DNA from: Bacteroidota bacterium
GTDB taxonomy: Bacteria; Bacteroidota; Bacteroidia; AKYH767-A; OLB10
NCBI GenBank assembly: GCA_016721435.1
Contig: JADKIC010000010.1
Location: 68,226-132,225, forward strand
Length of the DNA stretch: 64,000 bases
Direction of reading: 5' to 3'
Shown: one piece after another, positions 34,370 through 44,082 of the stretch
Position numbering within the stretch: the first letter of the stretch is position 1
Layout: each line of letters begins with the position of its first letter
Program-made: the position numbers and the translations under genes
The notes under the pieces: model-generated
The model's input: the letters and a program-made list of their open reading frames with translations, nothing else
Database searches by the model: none
What the model was told of the DNA's origin: nothing

Positions 34370-34473
34370 AATTCTAAATTCTGCATTCTAAATTCTGCAT
34401 TCTAATTCTGCACTAATTCTACATTCTAATTCTGAATTCTGCATTCTGAATTCTGCATTCTGAATTCTGAATT
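34370..34473. repeat. AATTCTGCATTCTG-type short-period repeat tract
   Basis: About ten degenerate 8-10 base units (attctgca, attctgaa, attctaaa) run without a gap into the stop codon of fabD. Same word family as 20071-20165. Confidence 0.8.
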
Positions 34474-35341
34474 ACGCTATTACGGCTTCTTTGTAAATCT
34501 TCTTCACCAACCCCTGCAATACTTTCCCCGGACCAATTTCAGTAAACGTCGTTGCTCCATCTCCCACCATATGTTCAACAGTTTGTGTCCAGAGCACAGG
34601 GGCTGTAATCTGAGCACTGAGGTTATTTCTGATTTCAGTAGTATCACGGTGCGGGCTAGCCGTAAAATTCTGATAAATGGGGCAGGAGGGAGTATTAAAC
34701 TTAGTGGAATCAATAGCCGCGGCCAATGCTGCTCGCGCTGGCTCCATCAACGGACTATGAAACGCACCACCAACATTCAGAAGGAGGGCCCGTTTTGCAC
34801 CGACAGCTTTCATGTTTTCACAGGCCCGTTGAACGGCATCGATTTCACCCGAAATAACCAATTGGCCGGGACAGTTATAATTTGCCGCCACCACAATACC
34901 CGGGGTCTCCGTGCAAACTTCTTCCACCTTAGCATCGTCGAGGGCGAGAATGGCAGCCATGGTTCCCGGTCTGGTTTCGCAGGCGGATTGCATAGCATTA
35001 GCCCTGACTATTACCAATCGTAAACCATCTTCAAAACTTAATGTGCCGTTTGCCACCAGTGCTGAAAGTTCTCCCACCGAATGTCCTGCTACCATATCCG
35101 GCTGAAAATCCGCGCCCATCACTCTGGCTTGTATGACCGAATGTAAAAAGATAGCCGGCTGTGTAACTTTTGTCTGACGTAAATCTTCGTCAGTGCCGCT
35201 AAACATCAAATCTGAAATTCTGAATCCGATGATATCATTGGCCTGTTCAAACATGGCTTTCGCGAGATCAGAACTTTCATAAAGGTCTTTTCCCATTCCA
35301 ACAAACTGTGCTCCCTGTCCCGGGAAGATGTATGCTTTCAT
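34472..35341 (-). CDS. fabD: Malonyl-CoA:ACP transacylase
   Basis: FabD moves malonyl from CoA to acyl carrier protein to feed fatty-acid elongation. It has 289 residues from ATG 35341, giving the canonical start MKAYIFPGQGAQFVGMG; an ATG 21 bases upstream would add an unlikely extension. The active serine lies in GHSVGE, the arginine in the RANAMQSA stretch and the histidine in GGAFHSPLM. Intact. Its stop codon abuts a repeat tract. No other fab gene is adjacent; purB lies downstream on the same strand. Confidence 0.95.
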   Translation of the reverse strand: MKAYIFPGQGAQFVGMGKDLYESSDLAKAMFEQANDIIGFRISDLMFSGTDEDLRQTKVTQPAIFLHSVIQARVMGADFQPDMVAGHSVGELSALVANGTLSFEDGLRLVIVRANAMQSACETRPGTMAAILALDDAKVEEVCTETPGIVVAANYNCPGQLVISGEIDAVQRACENMKAVGAKRALLLNVGGAFHSPLMEPARAALAAAIDSTKFNTPSCPIYQNFTASPHRDTTEIRNNLSAQITAPVLWTQTVEHMVGDGATTFTEIGPGKVLQGLVKKIYKEAVIA

Positions 35342-35379
35342 AGTATTATTTTTTCGTATCAATAGTATTTTGCTTCCGG

Positions 35380-35534
35380 CTACCGGCTTCCAGCGCCCAG
35401 CTTTTATTTGTCCACCTGTATTTTTTATTGGTCAATCTTTCAGCGAGTAGCTAGAGCAAGCAGCCAGCAGCTTCAGCTTGGTCCACTAGTAATTTTTATT
35501 CGTCAACCATCCAGATCATAGCTGGTAGCCGGTA
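35380..35534. repeat. Imperfect duplicated segment between fabD and folE
   Basis: Two related copies (about 35405-35443 and 35478-35514), each with GTCCAC, a T-rich ATTTTTTATT core and GTCAA, are about 73 bases apart. The outer sequences GGCTACCGGCTTCCAGC and AGCTGGTAGCCGGTAGC form an imperfect inverted pair. No gene here. Confidence 0.55.
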
Positions 35535-35536
35535 GC

Positions 35537-36173
35537 TTAATGCAATCTACCCCTTATCAAAGAAATAAATTCACTGCGCGTCCTGTCATTCTCAAACTCA
35601 CCGGTAAACGCGGAAGTCGTGGTCACCGAATTTTGTTTCTGTACTCCTCTCATCTGCATGCATAAATGTTGCGCTTCAATAACAACAGCAACACCCAAAG
35701 GCTTTAATGTATCTTCAATGCAATCCCTGATCTCTGTTGTTAAACGCTCCTGCACCTGCAAGCGGCGGGAAAAGGCATCAACCACTCTTGGAATTTTACT
35801 TAGTCCAACAATGTAGTTGTTGGGAATATAGGCCACATGCGCTTTGCCAAAGAAAGGAAGCATATGATGTTCGCATAAACTATACAATTCTATGTCTTTA
35901 ACAATCACCATTTGCTTATAATCCTCGCTTGAAATTTTGCAGAATTAAGAATCGCCACCGGATCCAGATCATATCCATGTGTCAGGAATTGCATGGCTTT
36001 CGCTACACGTTCGGGAGTTTTGAGGAGCCCTTCCCGATCTGATTTTCTCCTACTTCCTCGATAATATTTTTGTACCATCCGGCAAGCTTTTCAACTTTTG
36101 CAGGATTGTACATATCGATTTTCGCGTATCCGTCCATCTCTTCATCGGGAGGCAAATGTTTATGGTCAGTCAC
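35537..36173 (-). CDS. folE: GTP cyclohydrolase I, two frameshifts
   Basis: FolE converts GTP to dihydroneopterin triphosphate, the entry to folate/pterin and, with QueD, queuosine synthesis. The restored protein is about 212 residues. Zinc and catalytic motifs CEHHMLPFFGK and QHLCMQMRG are present, and the C-terminus is FISLIRG. The frame breaks near 36035 (missing C; NPDREGLLKTPERVAKAM recovered) and near 35930 (missing A). The start is inferred as GTG 36173, six bases after the queD stop, so the two genes are probably co-translated. Without repair the N-terminal third would be lost. Confidence 0.9.
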
Positions 36174-36179
36174 TTTCTC

Positions 36180-36599
36180 TTAGTTTTCAGATCCAAAATA
36201 TTCAACGTAGTTATTTTCTGTTTCAAAAAGCTTTATACAATGCAATGCGCAACCTTGTCCTTTGATGGCGGAATCGAGTTGTTCCCAGATGGCTTCCGCA
36301 AGCACTTCGGTTGAAGCCATTCTGTCTTTCATAAAGTCAACATCGAGATTGATATTCTTATGGTCGATTTTATCGATCACTCTTTCTTTGATCAGCGTAC
36401 TTAAAAATTTTAAATCAATAACAAACCCGGTTTCCGGATTAATCCTGCCTTTTACCGTTACAAATAAGTCGTAGTTATGACCGTGCCAATTTGGATTGGA
36501 ACATTTGCCGAATACCTCCAAATTTTTTTCGTTCGTCCAGTCTTCTTTGAAAAGTTTATGGGCAGCGTTAAATCGTTCTTTGCGGGTGATAAATATCAT
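36180..36599 (-). CDS. queD: 6-pyruvoyl-tetrahydropterin / 6-carboxytetrahydropterin synthase family
   Basis: A 139-residue T-fold enzyme using the FolE product. Zinc ligands are the His in FNAAHKL and the two His of NWHGHNYDL; the catalytic Cys is in FGKCSNPNWHGH. The ETENNYVEYFG stretch holds the pterin-anchoring Glu. It lies directly upstream of folE, which fits the first steps of 7-deazaguanine (queuosine) synthesis, though a PTPS-type role in folate supply cannot be excluded. The ATG at 36599 lies 38 bases from a perfect -7 box. Intact. Confidence 0.85.
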   Translation of the reverse strand: MIFITRKERFNAAHKLFKEDWTNEKNLEVFGKCSNPNWHGHNYDLFVTVKGRINPETGFVIDLKFLSTLIKERVIDKIDHKNINLDVDFMKDRMASTEVLAEAIWEQLDSAIKGQGCALHCIKLFETENNYVEYFGSEN

Positions 36600-36636
36600 T
36601 GTTGCTGTAAGTTCAGTAGTTAGGTTTTATCGTCTG

Positions 36637-36644
36637 CAAAATTA
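36637..36644 (-). promoter_or_regulatory. -7 box for queD-folE
   Basis: On the minus strand this reads TAATTTTG, a perfect TAnnTTTG match, 38 bases upstream of queD. Confidence 0.5.
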
Positions 36645-36699
36645 GGTGATTTTCCTGATCTTTCATAGCGACAATTCGCACGAAGACAATACTTTGCAA

Positions 36700-36707
36700 T
36701 ATCTTTG
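36700..36707 (+). promoter_or_regulatory. -7 box for mqnB; transcript probably leaderless
   Basis: TATCTTTG fits TAnnTTTG and ends five bases before the GTG start at 36712. A transcript starting at the usual distance would have almost no leader. Confidence 0.5.
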
Positions 36708-36711
36708 CAGC

Positions 36712-37396
36712 GTGAATCATCAGAGGCGGATACTTTTAGTGGCAGCTACGGCAGTGGAGATGGAATGTTTTGGCCTGAATGCTCAATGGACTGCCGGTTT
36801 TAAAGAAAAGGTAAAAGGGTCTAGTGTAGATGCTTTAATAACCGGTGTTGGGATTCCTGCTACAGCCTTTCATTTGGGCCGTACCCTTGCTGTATTCTTA
36901 TGATCTTGTGATAAATATCGGTCTGGCTGGTAGTTTTTCTATGGACTTAGTGCCGGGCAGTTTGGTAGAAGTCGTTTCGGATGAATTTGGGGATTTGGGT
37001 GCAGAGGATCATGAAAATTATTTGGATGTTTTCAGCCTGGGTTTTGCGGATAAGGATGAACCGCCTTTCAAAAATGGACATTTGGTCCCCTTTCCTGCTG
37101 AAATAGAGCCTCTGAAAATCAGTAAGGTAAGAGGAACTACAGTGAATACTGTGCATGGCAACGACCAAAGTATTGCAGATTTTAAAAGACGATCAAGTGC
37201 TGAAATAGAGACGATGGAAGGGGCTGCAGTTTTTTATGCCTGTAATGTGATGCAAATTCCATCTTTGCAAATCAGGGCCATTTCTAATGCTGTGGAGGCA
37301 CGCAACCGAAGTGTCTGGAAAGTGCCGGAAGCACTGCAAGCATTGACCGTATTTTTTGAGCTCCATTGGAAAGAAATCACATCTGCCTATTCATAA
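36712..37396 (+). CDS. mqnB: Futalosine hydrolase, frameshifted
   Basis: MqnB cleaves futalosine or aminofutalosine in the alternative (futalosine) menaquinone pathway. It belongs to the PNP/UDP phosphorylase fold. The restored protein is about 228 residues, the family length. Motifs: ILLVAATAVEMECF at the N-terminus, ALITGVGIPATAFHLG, NIGLAGSF, and ETMEGAAVFYACN with the catalytic acid region. The frame breaks near 36890 inside LGRTLA/YSYDLVINIGLAG. The start is taken as GTG 36712 because an upstream in-frame extension from 36646 runs through the promoter. MTAN-like enzymes are the alternative call, but the LAGSF and VWKVPEAL context favours MqnB. Confidence 0.85.
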
Positions 37397-37473
37397 CTTT
37401 TTAGTTGACTTTATTCGAAGTCAATAGCAAATGGTGAACTTTGTATTTAGCGATGCTTGTCAGAAGTATAAAT

Positions 37474-38589
37474 ATGAAGGGAAAAAGAGTTTGTTGTTAT
37501 TTGAGCATGGTGATTTTTATTTTATTGTGCAGAAATGTCCGGGGAGAAGGTGGAGGTTCGTCCAACAGACATAATGATACTCATCGTCCGTTGGATATTG
37601 TGTTTTGTGTTGATCTGAGTGGTAGCACCAACGGACTCATTAACGACTTACGTGATAATTTATGGATGATTATCAATCTTGCGGAGAACATGGAACCCAA
37701 GCCTTCTCTGCGCATTGGTGTGGTCGGGTTCTCCCGTCCAAGTTTTGGTAAGGAAAATGCATATGTGAAAATACTTGCACCTCTCACAAAGAATTTTGAC
37801 TTCGTGGTTTCGGAATTATATAAACTGCGACCGTCTATTGAGAAAGGGGATCAGATTGTAAGCGCAGCCATCCATACCTGTTTAAACGATATGAAATGGT
37901 CAGATCGCAATGATGCAGTGAAGATGGTGTATCTGGTAGGAAATGGAATGGTTACTGCTAACGGTCATGAATATGTGCGTTATTGTGAACAGGCACGTCA
38001 AAAAAATATTCCTTTTCATGCCATCTATGTGATGAAATCAGCAAACTGGTTCAATGAACTGCCCGGTTATCGCCGAATAGCCGGACTTACCAATGGTATG
38101 CAAACCGAAATTACGATCAATAAGCCCGATAATGTCCCGGTATGGACCTCAGTTACCTCTGATCTCACCCAATTGAATCTAAGCTATAATTCTACTTTTC
38201 TCTGGTCGGGGCCAGATAGTGGAAATTGTCGACGTGCAATGGTCGCTTCCGATTCCGGTGCTTATTATGCCACCAATGATGCTTTTCTGAACCGTTTGTA
38301 TTGTAAGTCCCGCGAACACTACCGGAATAATTTCAGCTATTGTGATATTGTATCCAACACAGCATTGGTTTATGCAGACGTAGGTCCCGAAGTAAGCAAC
38401 GAATACCAAAACCGTATCAAAGAACTATTAACTATACGTGAGCAATTGAGGATTCAACTTAACACTCACTTTCCATCGGAGGATTTGAACAAAATCCAAC
38501 AAGCTTATATCAAAGGTGAAATGCCTGACAACAATATTCTACATCGCTGTGTCATGAATATCCTCTATCGTTCCTGGGGAATGAGATGA
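37474..38589 (+). CDS. Secreted von Willebrand factor A domain protein
   Basis: An exported protein of about 371 residues with a signal peptide ending near RNVRGEG. The vWA domain begins DIVFCVDLSGSTN, a complete MIDAS motif (DxSxS), and continues through RIGVVGFSRPS and VKMVYLVGNGMV. The C-terminal ~130 residues are Cys-containing, with a predicted helix (YQNRIKELLTIREQLRIQL). The ATG at 37474 puts the signal peptide first; TTG 37441 and ATG 37453 are in frame upstream. It resembles vWA proteins of surface or gliding systems, but the target is unknown. Intact. Confidence 0.75.
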   Translation: MKGKRVCCYLSMVIFILLCRNVRGEGGGSSNRHNDTHRPLDIVFCVDLSGSTNGLINDLRDNLWMIINLAENMEPKPSLRIGVVGFSRPSFGKENAYVKILAPLTKNFDFVVSELYKLRPSIEKGDQIVSAAIHTCLNDMKWSDRNDAVKMVYLVGNGMVTANGHEYVRYCEQARQKNIPFHAIYVMKSANWFNELPGYRRIAGLTNGMQTEITINKPDNVPVWTSVTSDLTQLNLSYNSTFLWSGPDSGNCRRAMVASDSGAYYATNDAFLNRLYCKSREHYRNNFSYCDIVSNTALVYADVGPEVSNEYQNRIKELLTIREQLRIQLNTHFPSEDLNKIQQAYIKGEMPDNNILHRCVMNILYRSWGMR

Positions 38590-38621
38590 AATGAGCGTTT
38601 AAAGTTTAAAGTTCAAGGTTT

Positions 38622-38660
38622 ACCATGAAGCGTATCGCTTTCGCGATTCTGCTTCATGGT
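38622..38660. repeat. Dispersed palindromic repeat, copy 3 (opposite orientation)
   Basis: accatgaag (38622-38630) and cttcatggt (38652-38660) flank cgtatcgctttcgcgattctg. This is the reverse complement of the element at 112-153 except in the loop. The flanking tttaaagtttaaag words also match the flank of copy 2 in reverse. It lies between the vWA gene and psd, which are convergent. Confidence 0.8.
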
Positions 38661-38711
38661 TCATTGTGTTTACACAGAAGAGCGAGTCAGAGCCGTTCTC
38701 AAAATATACTT

Positions 38712-39365
38712 CTAAAACTCTGCTATCACAGTAACACCACCCACGGTTTTTTCTCCGATATTCACTTTGATTTTTGAATCTAAAGGTAGGTAGAGATCAA
38801 CACGTGATCCGAATTTTATAAAACCCAACTCAGATCCTTGTTTGACCATATCGTTTTCATGAGGGTAATAAACAATGCGTTTCGCGAGCGCTCCGGCTAT
38901 CTGGCGTAAAAGAATGGAGAACCCGCCTTTATCAATAACCATCGTTGTCCTTTCGTTTTCTGTACTGGCTTTTGGATGCCAGGCGACAAGGTATTTCCCT
39001 TCGTGATAGCGCAAGTATTTTACTATACCGGATAGCGGATACCAGTTGATATGAACATTCACCGGTGACATGAATATAGAAACCTGTAATCGTTTTTCTT
39101 TATAGTATTCTGCTTCGATCGTTTGTTCAATCACCACAACTTTTCCGTCACAAGGGGCAATAATTAATCGCTCTCCTATAGTTTGATCTCTTTTTGGCGA
39201 TCTGAAAAATTGAAGGATCAATAAAAAGAAAATTAAACTGAGAAAAGCTACTGCTCCGATAACCACGAGCTGATCATGAAAGAAATAATAAGTCAACCCG
39301 TTAATTGCTGCCAGCAATAATGTGGTAATGGTTAAAATGGTATACCCCTCTCTATGTATGGTCAT
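38712..39365 (-). CDS. psd: Phosphatidylserine decarboxylase family protein
   Basis: Converts phosphatidylserine to phosphatidylethanolamine at the inner membrane. The 217 residues fit the short archaeal-type (Psd-A) class usual in Bacteroidota. Two N-terminal membrane helices (about 8-50) precede the catalytic domain with APCDGKVVVIE, FMSPVNVHINWYPLSG, ENERTT and the autocleavage site FGSRVDL, whose Ser becomes the pyruvoyl group. Intact, start ATG 39365. It lies downstream of the glutamate dehydrogenase gene, with a hairpin between them. Confidence 0.92.
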   Translation of the reverse strand: MTIHREGYTILTITTLLLAAINGLTYYFFHDQLVVIGAVAFLSLIFFLLILQFFRSPKRDQTIGERLIIAPCDGKVVVIEQTIEAEYYKEKRLQVSIFMSPVNVHINWYPLSGIVKYLRYHEGKYLVAWHPKASTENERTTMVIDKGGFSILLRQIAGALAKRIVYYPHENDMVKQGSELGFIKFGSRVDLYLPLDSKIKVNIGEKTVGGVTVIAEF

Positions 39366-39430
39366 TTTTAGAAGTGCTTTTTTTGTAAATAATTGGGTCA
39401 GTTAAAAATTTAAATATCTGTGAAAACACG

Positions 39431-39473
39431 CACGCAGAGAAATGTTTCGTTTGATTAACATCTTCTCTGCGTG
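39431..39473. terminator. Inverted repeat downstream of the glutamate dehydrogenase
   Basis: CACGCAGAGAA (39431-39441) pairs perfectly with 39463-39473 around a 21-base loop, just past the gene end. The T run is weak, so it may be a terminator or another dispersed element. Confidence 0.5.
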
Positions 39474-39489
39474 ATCGTGCTTGTCCTTT

Positions 39490-41156
39490 TTAATAACTTC
39501 CTCTGGCCCGGGTAGCAGTTGCAACTTTTCCGAGAGCGAAGATATAAGCAGCAATGCGCATAGATACTTTATGCTTCTGGGAAACATTCCATACATTGGC
39601 AAAAGCCTGCTTCATCCAGCGGTCAGCGCGTTTGTTGATCTCCTCTTCACTGTAATAATAGCCTGTTCGATTCTGCACCCACTCGAAATAAGAAACGGTA
39701 ACACCGCCACCGTTAGCCAGAATATCCGGGATGATGATAATTCCTTGTCATTTAAAATGGAATCAGCTCCGGCAGTAGAAGGACCATTCGCGCCTTCAAC
39801 AATTAATTTTGCCTTAATCTTGTTTGCATTCTGTGCCGTAATCTGATTTTCAGTAGCGCAGGGAGCAAGTATATCTACATTCAATTCCAGCAACTCTTCA
39901 TTCGTGATGAGTTTTCCACCATCTTTAAAACCTTTCAAGACACCTTTGTTTCCGTCTCTGTAAGCCATCGCTTTGGCAATGTCAATACCTTTGGGATTAT
40001 AAAAGGCAGCGGTGTGATCACTGATAGCCACTACTTTTATTCCGTTTAATTCGAAATGTTTTGCAGAGATAGATCCGACATTGCCAAAACCCTGTACGGC
40101 AGCACTGCATTTCTTTGGATTCATTTTCAGATGACGCATTGCTTCCAGCGCAGACGTACATACACCACGACCGGTTGCTTCAACACGTCCCAATGATCCG
40201 CCCAGAAATAAAGGTTTACCGGTGACTATTCCCGGAGTAAAACCACCTTTTACTTTGCTGAACTCGTCAACAATCCATGCCATCTCACGTGGACCTGTAT
40301 TCATATCCGGTGCTGGTATATCTTTATCTACACCAAAAACATCTGACATAGCTACTGTATAGGCTCTGGTCAAACGTTCTAATTCTCCAACAGACATTTT
40401 AGAAGGTTCACAATTGATTCCTCCTTTCGCTCCACCGTAAGGAATATCTGCGATAGCACATTTCCACGTCATCCATGCAGCAAGCGCTTTTACTTCATCA
40501 GCTTCTACAGCAGGTGAATATCGAATACCTCCTTTAGAGGGCCCAAGTGCAGTAGAGTGTATCACGCGATAACCGTCAAAAACTTTAATAGACCCATCAT
40601 CCATCTTTATCGGCAGACTTACTTCAATCAACTTTGAAGGTGTTTTTAAAATTTCATAAACATCCGATTCCAGTTTAAGGATTTTTGCAGCTTGATCAAA
40701 ACGTTGTATCATCGCCTGAAAAGGATTGGTGGTATCCTGCACAGTAGCCGCAGCAAGTTTTAAAGAACTTACATCTTTCTTAATAAATTTAAAAGGTGTT
40801 TTACTTAAAGTTTTATCAATAAGCTCCACACGATTAACATCGGAAATCATAATAATTTCTGTCTTCGGAGAGAGCTTCTTCAATTTTTTGCCGAAATCAA
40901 CGCCGTTCATCGCTTTTCTGACTTTTGAATTCAGATTGAAATCAACGAAGGCCAATACCGGTTTTTGTGATCCGATTTTCGCCAGACAATCTTCGCCTGT
41001 TTCGTAGGTTTTGATATCACAATTACTTGTTGTACTCTCCAGATGATCTTTTAAAATTTCGAGTTGTAATGCATCGTCTTCCACAATAAAAATGAGCGAT
41101 TTGGTTTGAGCTGCCTTCGATGCTTTAGACTTCTTTGAGATGTTCGTTATAGCCAT
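39490..41156 (-). CDS. Response-regulator receiver domain fused to glutamate dehydrogenase, frameshifted
   Basis: About 556 residues. Residues 20-130 form a CheY-like receiver with the full catalytic set: acidic pocket Asp27/Asp28, phospho-acceptor Asp72 (VDFNL), Ser105 (ISD) and Lys126/127 (FIKKD). After a linker, the ELFV dehydrogenase starts near residue 140. It has substrate-binding GPSKGGIRY, catalytic-lysine region MTWKCAIADIPYGGAKGGI, and NAD(P) motif GFGNVGS. The C-terminal ~90 residues lie in another frame after about 39745, where one missing A hides DKGIIIIPDILANGGGV. The join between receiver and enzyme is continuous, so the fusion is not an indel artefact. It predicts phosphorylation control of glutamate synthesis or breakdown. 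A TAATTTCG -7-like box lies 31 bases upstream. Confidence 0.9.
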
Positions 41157-41186
41157 GCTAATAGTGAGTGTTTTTTTGAGAGGTCA

Positions 41187-41194
41187 CGAAATTA
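41187..41194 (-). promoter_or_regulatory. -7-like box for the receiver-glutamate dehydrogenase gene
   Basis: Minus strand TAATTTCG, 31 bases upstream of ATG 41156. The gene starting at 44055 has the identical CTAATTTCGT sequence. Confidence 0.4.
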
Positions 41195-41265
41195 GGGAAT
41201 ATTTTAAAGTCCCTGACGTTTTGAGTCCTTAAATCAAAATTGAGCAGCTCTTTTTTTCGATAAAC

Positions 41266-42308
41266 TTATTCGTTTTCACGCTGCAAGTTTAAAAGCCAGT
41301 TCTTTAGGTCGCCGTTGTATTTCATGAGTTGCACTTTGAATTCCTCTTGCTGCTTCCTGTATCGACGATAGGACATGAAAAGGCAGTTATTGGGTAATTT
41401 CCCTTCGGTGTCAGTAAGTCGAAAGCGGTCCGGATTCTTAAGTTTTAAATCATTGATATTAAATACGATGGAGTTTATTTTACGATATTTTGCCGTCACT
41501 TTTTCCGGGTGACTCATACCTGTATCCAGGCTTTTGTAAAAAACCTCCAATTCCTTTGCGGCGGTGACCATATACTTCCCGAAAACTTCCTCATCGTATT
41601 GTAAATCAGCGTATGCCTTTAACTCCTTTGATTCACTACCAAAGCGATAGGCTAAAAATTGCAATGCGCCCTGTTCCCGGTGAAGGTGGCGAAGTTCTCG
41701 TTATAATCTACACTTCCGGGAAGGTAAAGTGTAGCATGCGTGAGCTCGTGTATGATCAATTCGGCCAATTGTCCTTCTGAGCGCCGAAGCATATTGCTCA
41801 AAATGGGGTCCTTGAACCAACCTAAAGTACTCCATCCGCCGGTAGGAGAATAATCGGTATCATACCCTCCTTGTTTCAATGCTTCCAGTTCAGGAAGGCC
41901 GTTTTCCTTTTCAAAAAATCCTTTGTAAGATACTGCACCTAATAATGGAAATTTCCATTCATAGGCGGTCATGGCGAATGGCTCGCAGGCAGTTAACACC
42001 CATAAAGCGGGCTTTCCTTTCTGATCATAGACCGCGGTGTAGTTTTTAGAATTTTTGAGTCCAAGTGAATCAATGGCAAATCGACGGATGTCATCCACTA
42101 ATTGTAGTTTCTTCTTTAAGCTATCCGGAAAATTCCTGTCGTTCAGTAGTTCCTCTGCCGGTCGGGCGTTGAGAACGATGTGGAGTTGACCGCGCAATTG
42201 TGAAAGACCATAGTTCACCAATTGAAAGTTGAATAGCACGTAAAAAACTATTCCTGCCAGAAGGACGAGGAAAAAATAACGGAGAGCACGAAAGATCTTA
42301 TGCTTCAT
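41266..42308 (-). CDS. Zinc aminopeptidase (PF10023 type), frameshifted
   Basis: A membrane-anchored peptidase of about 347 residues. An N-terminal helix (about 10-30) is followed by the zinc motif HELTHATLY (His187, Glu188, His191) and the downstream YNENFATFTGEQGA, whose Glu is the likely third ligand. The frame breaks near 41665: the sequence lacks one G, and restoring it gives FTGEQGALQFLAYRFG. It overlaps the upstream DUF2723 gene by 4 bases (ATGA type, 42305-42308), so the two are translationally coupled. The physiological substrate of this family is not known. Confidence 0.85.
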
Positions 42309-44055
42309 GCCGGACGAAATAGAAATTTCATTTTTTTCTTCATTTGATTTTGCATGCGCTTTATTTCCCGATATTTTCCTTCGGCCTTCTCTGCTCTCGG
42401 AAGGTCATTGAGTTGTTGCCAATATCTGCGCTGAAAATCGAGTGCCGCTTCCAGATCCACTAATTTATCAGAGGCAGACGGATCCATTTTTACATGTTTA
42501 TTGTTTAACCATTGGTGTTCCAGTTTCAGAAATTCATCATTCCCGATTCCGGGCCGGTCAGAAACATAACTTCCGCTAATATGTGCAACAGGAAATACGC
42601 CTTGTTGAGAGAGAAATACATAGGCCTTCGGATCAGCGATGAATGGAACATTCTTGTTTTTGCAATAATTCTGCAGGGCGCGGATGACATCCAGATAAGA
42701 CGCAATCAGATCGGGTTGATCGAGCGTGCATCCGGTATTGTAGATTTCTTCCGGATGGTATTGTCCGAGTAATGTTATATAACGGTCATAGCTTACCGAA
42801 ATTGCCTGGTAGATTTCAGGATAGTTTCTCCTGAATAAATCATGATGGGTGAATTTTAAATCATAGTTCAGCACGCAGAGGTCTTTACGGAATCCATCAT
42901 GAACACGTGCGTAATTGTAATTGATAATATTGGTCCAGTCGGCAATTAAAACAACACTGCCTTTTTGGGCAGATTGATCGAGGTCGCGCAGCAATGCAGT
43001 GCTGAGATCAAAATCGCGGAGATCGGTTTTGTCGAAGTGAACGAAAAACTGACCCAGTACAAACACCGGAAGTGCAAAATATACATGTTTATACCAGGTG
43101 CATAAGCGGGCCATGCCGAATGGAAGTAGGGCGCTGAGCAGGAAAAACGGGGTGCAGAGATAAGCGTCAGTATCCGCGGTTTGGTCGATACGAAGTTGGT
43201 AGATAAATAGAAACAAAAAGTAAAATACCATGGCCACCCAGAGTCGATGACGTTTAGAAGTTATAAGATAGATGACTCCCAATACCAGAAAAACAATGCA
43301 AAGGAAAAACTGCTCAAAGCTGATGCGCAGGAAATAGGGCAATCGCATCCCGACAATGCCTTTTACTGCAGCCTGTGTGTTTTTTATCCAAGCGCCGCCA
43401 CTGAGATGATAGAGGAGCCGATCTAACGTATCCGGACTACCGAAAGCAAAAGGTAATTCTGATCCTGCTCTGAAGTACATCCATCCGTAAAAGAGGAGGA
43501 GAATTGCACCAACGATAATCCCGAAATGTTTTGCCTCCTTCCCGATAAGGTCTTTCCAATTGACTTTTGAAGAAACAGGTTTTTTTTTCGAGACTATTTT
43601 TTTCACGAGCCATCCTTCCGGCCAAAGTAGAAGTAGAAATGGCGCGAACATCAGCATCGTCAAATGATTATTGGCCAATCCCAGTCCAAAACCGATCGCT
43701 GCCCATCGCAATCCTTGATTTCTTTTCCCGTCTTCCCGAAGGCAAAGACCATAAAACACCATACTCATCAACAACACCTGCAAACTAAACAGTTCCACGG
43801 AATGCGGCTGAAAATAACAAGTGTCGCGATATGACCAATGCCGGATATGGAAAGCACTGTTGAAAAAAGTTTTGACAACAGTATATAAGCAGGAAATCCG
43901 GGAGCATGAGCAATGCCTGCGAGGTCACTCAATAGTGCAAATTCTGCCGCATCCGCAAATCCAAGTACCGAAAAGTTAGCATTGCTCAATGAAATGGCGA
44001 TACTCAAGATAAAAGCCAATATTGCACCTGTTATTTTTAAGCCTTTTGAGGACAT
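42305..44055 (-). CDS. DUF2723 membrane protein, frameshifted and internally shortened
   Basis: A polytopic protein with the DUF2723 opening FADAAEFALLSDLAGIAHAPGFPAYILLSKLF, here split for description, and a soluble C-terminal half with VVLIADWTNIINYNY and VLNYDLKF. Bacteroidota members are thought to be PMT-like glycosyltransferases. The frame breaks near 43820, joining SGIGHIAT to CYFQPHSVELFSLQ. Homologues as I recall them have about 45-60 more residues (a helix pair) between these points, so about 150 bases may be missing here. The gene is translationally coupled to the aminopeptidase. Confidence 0.75.
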
Positions 44056-44074
44056 AAGTTAATAAATAGTGTTA

Positions 44075-44082
44075 CGAAATTA
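44075..44082 (-). promoter_or_regulatory. -7-like box for the DUF2723 gene
   Basis: Minus strand TAATTTCG, 20 bases upstream of ATG 44055. Confidence 0.4.
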
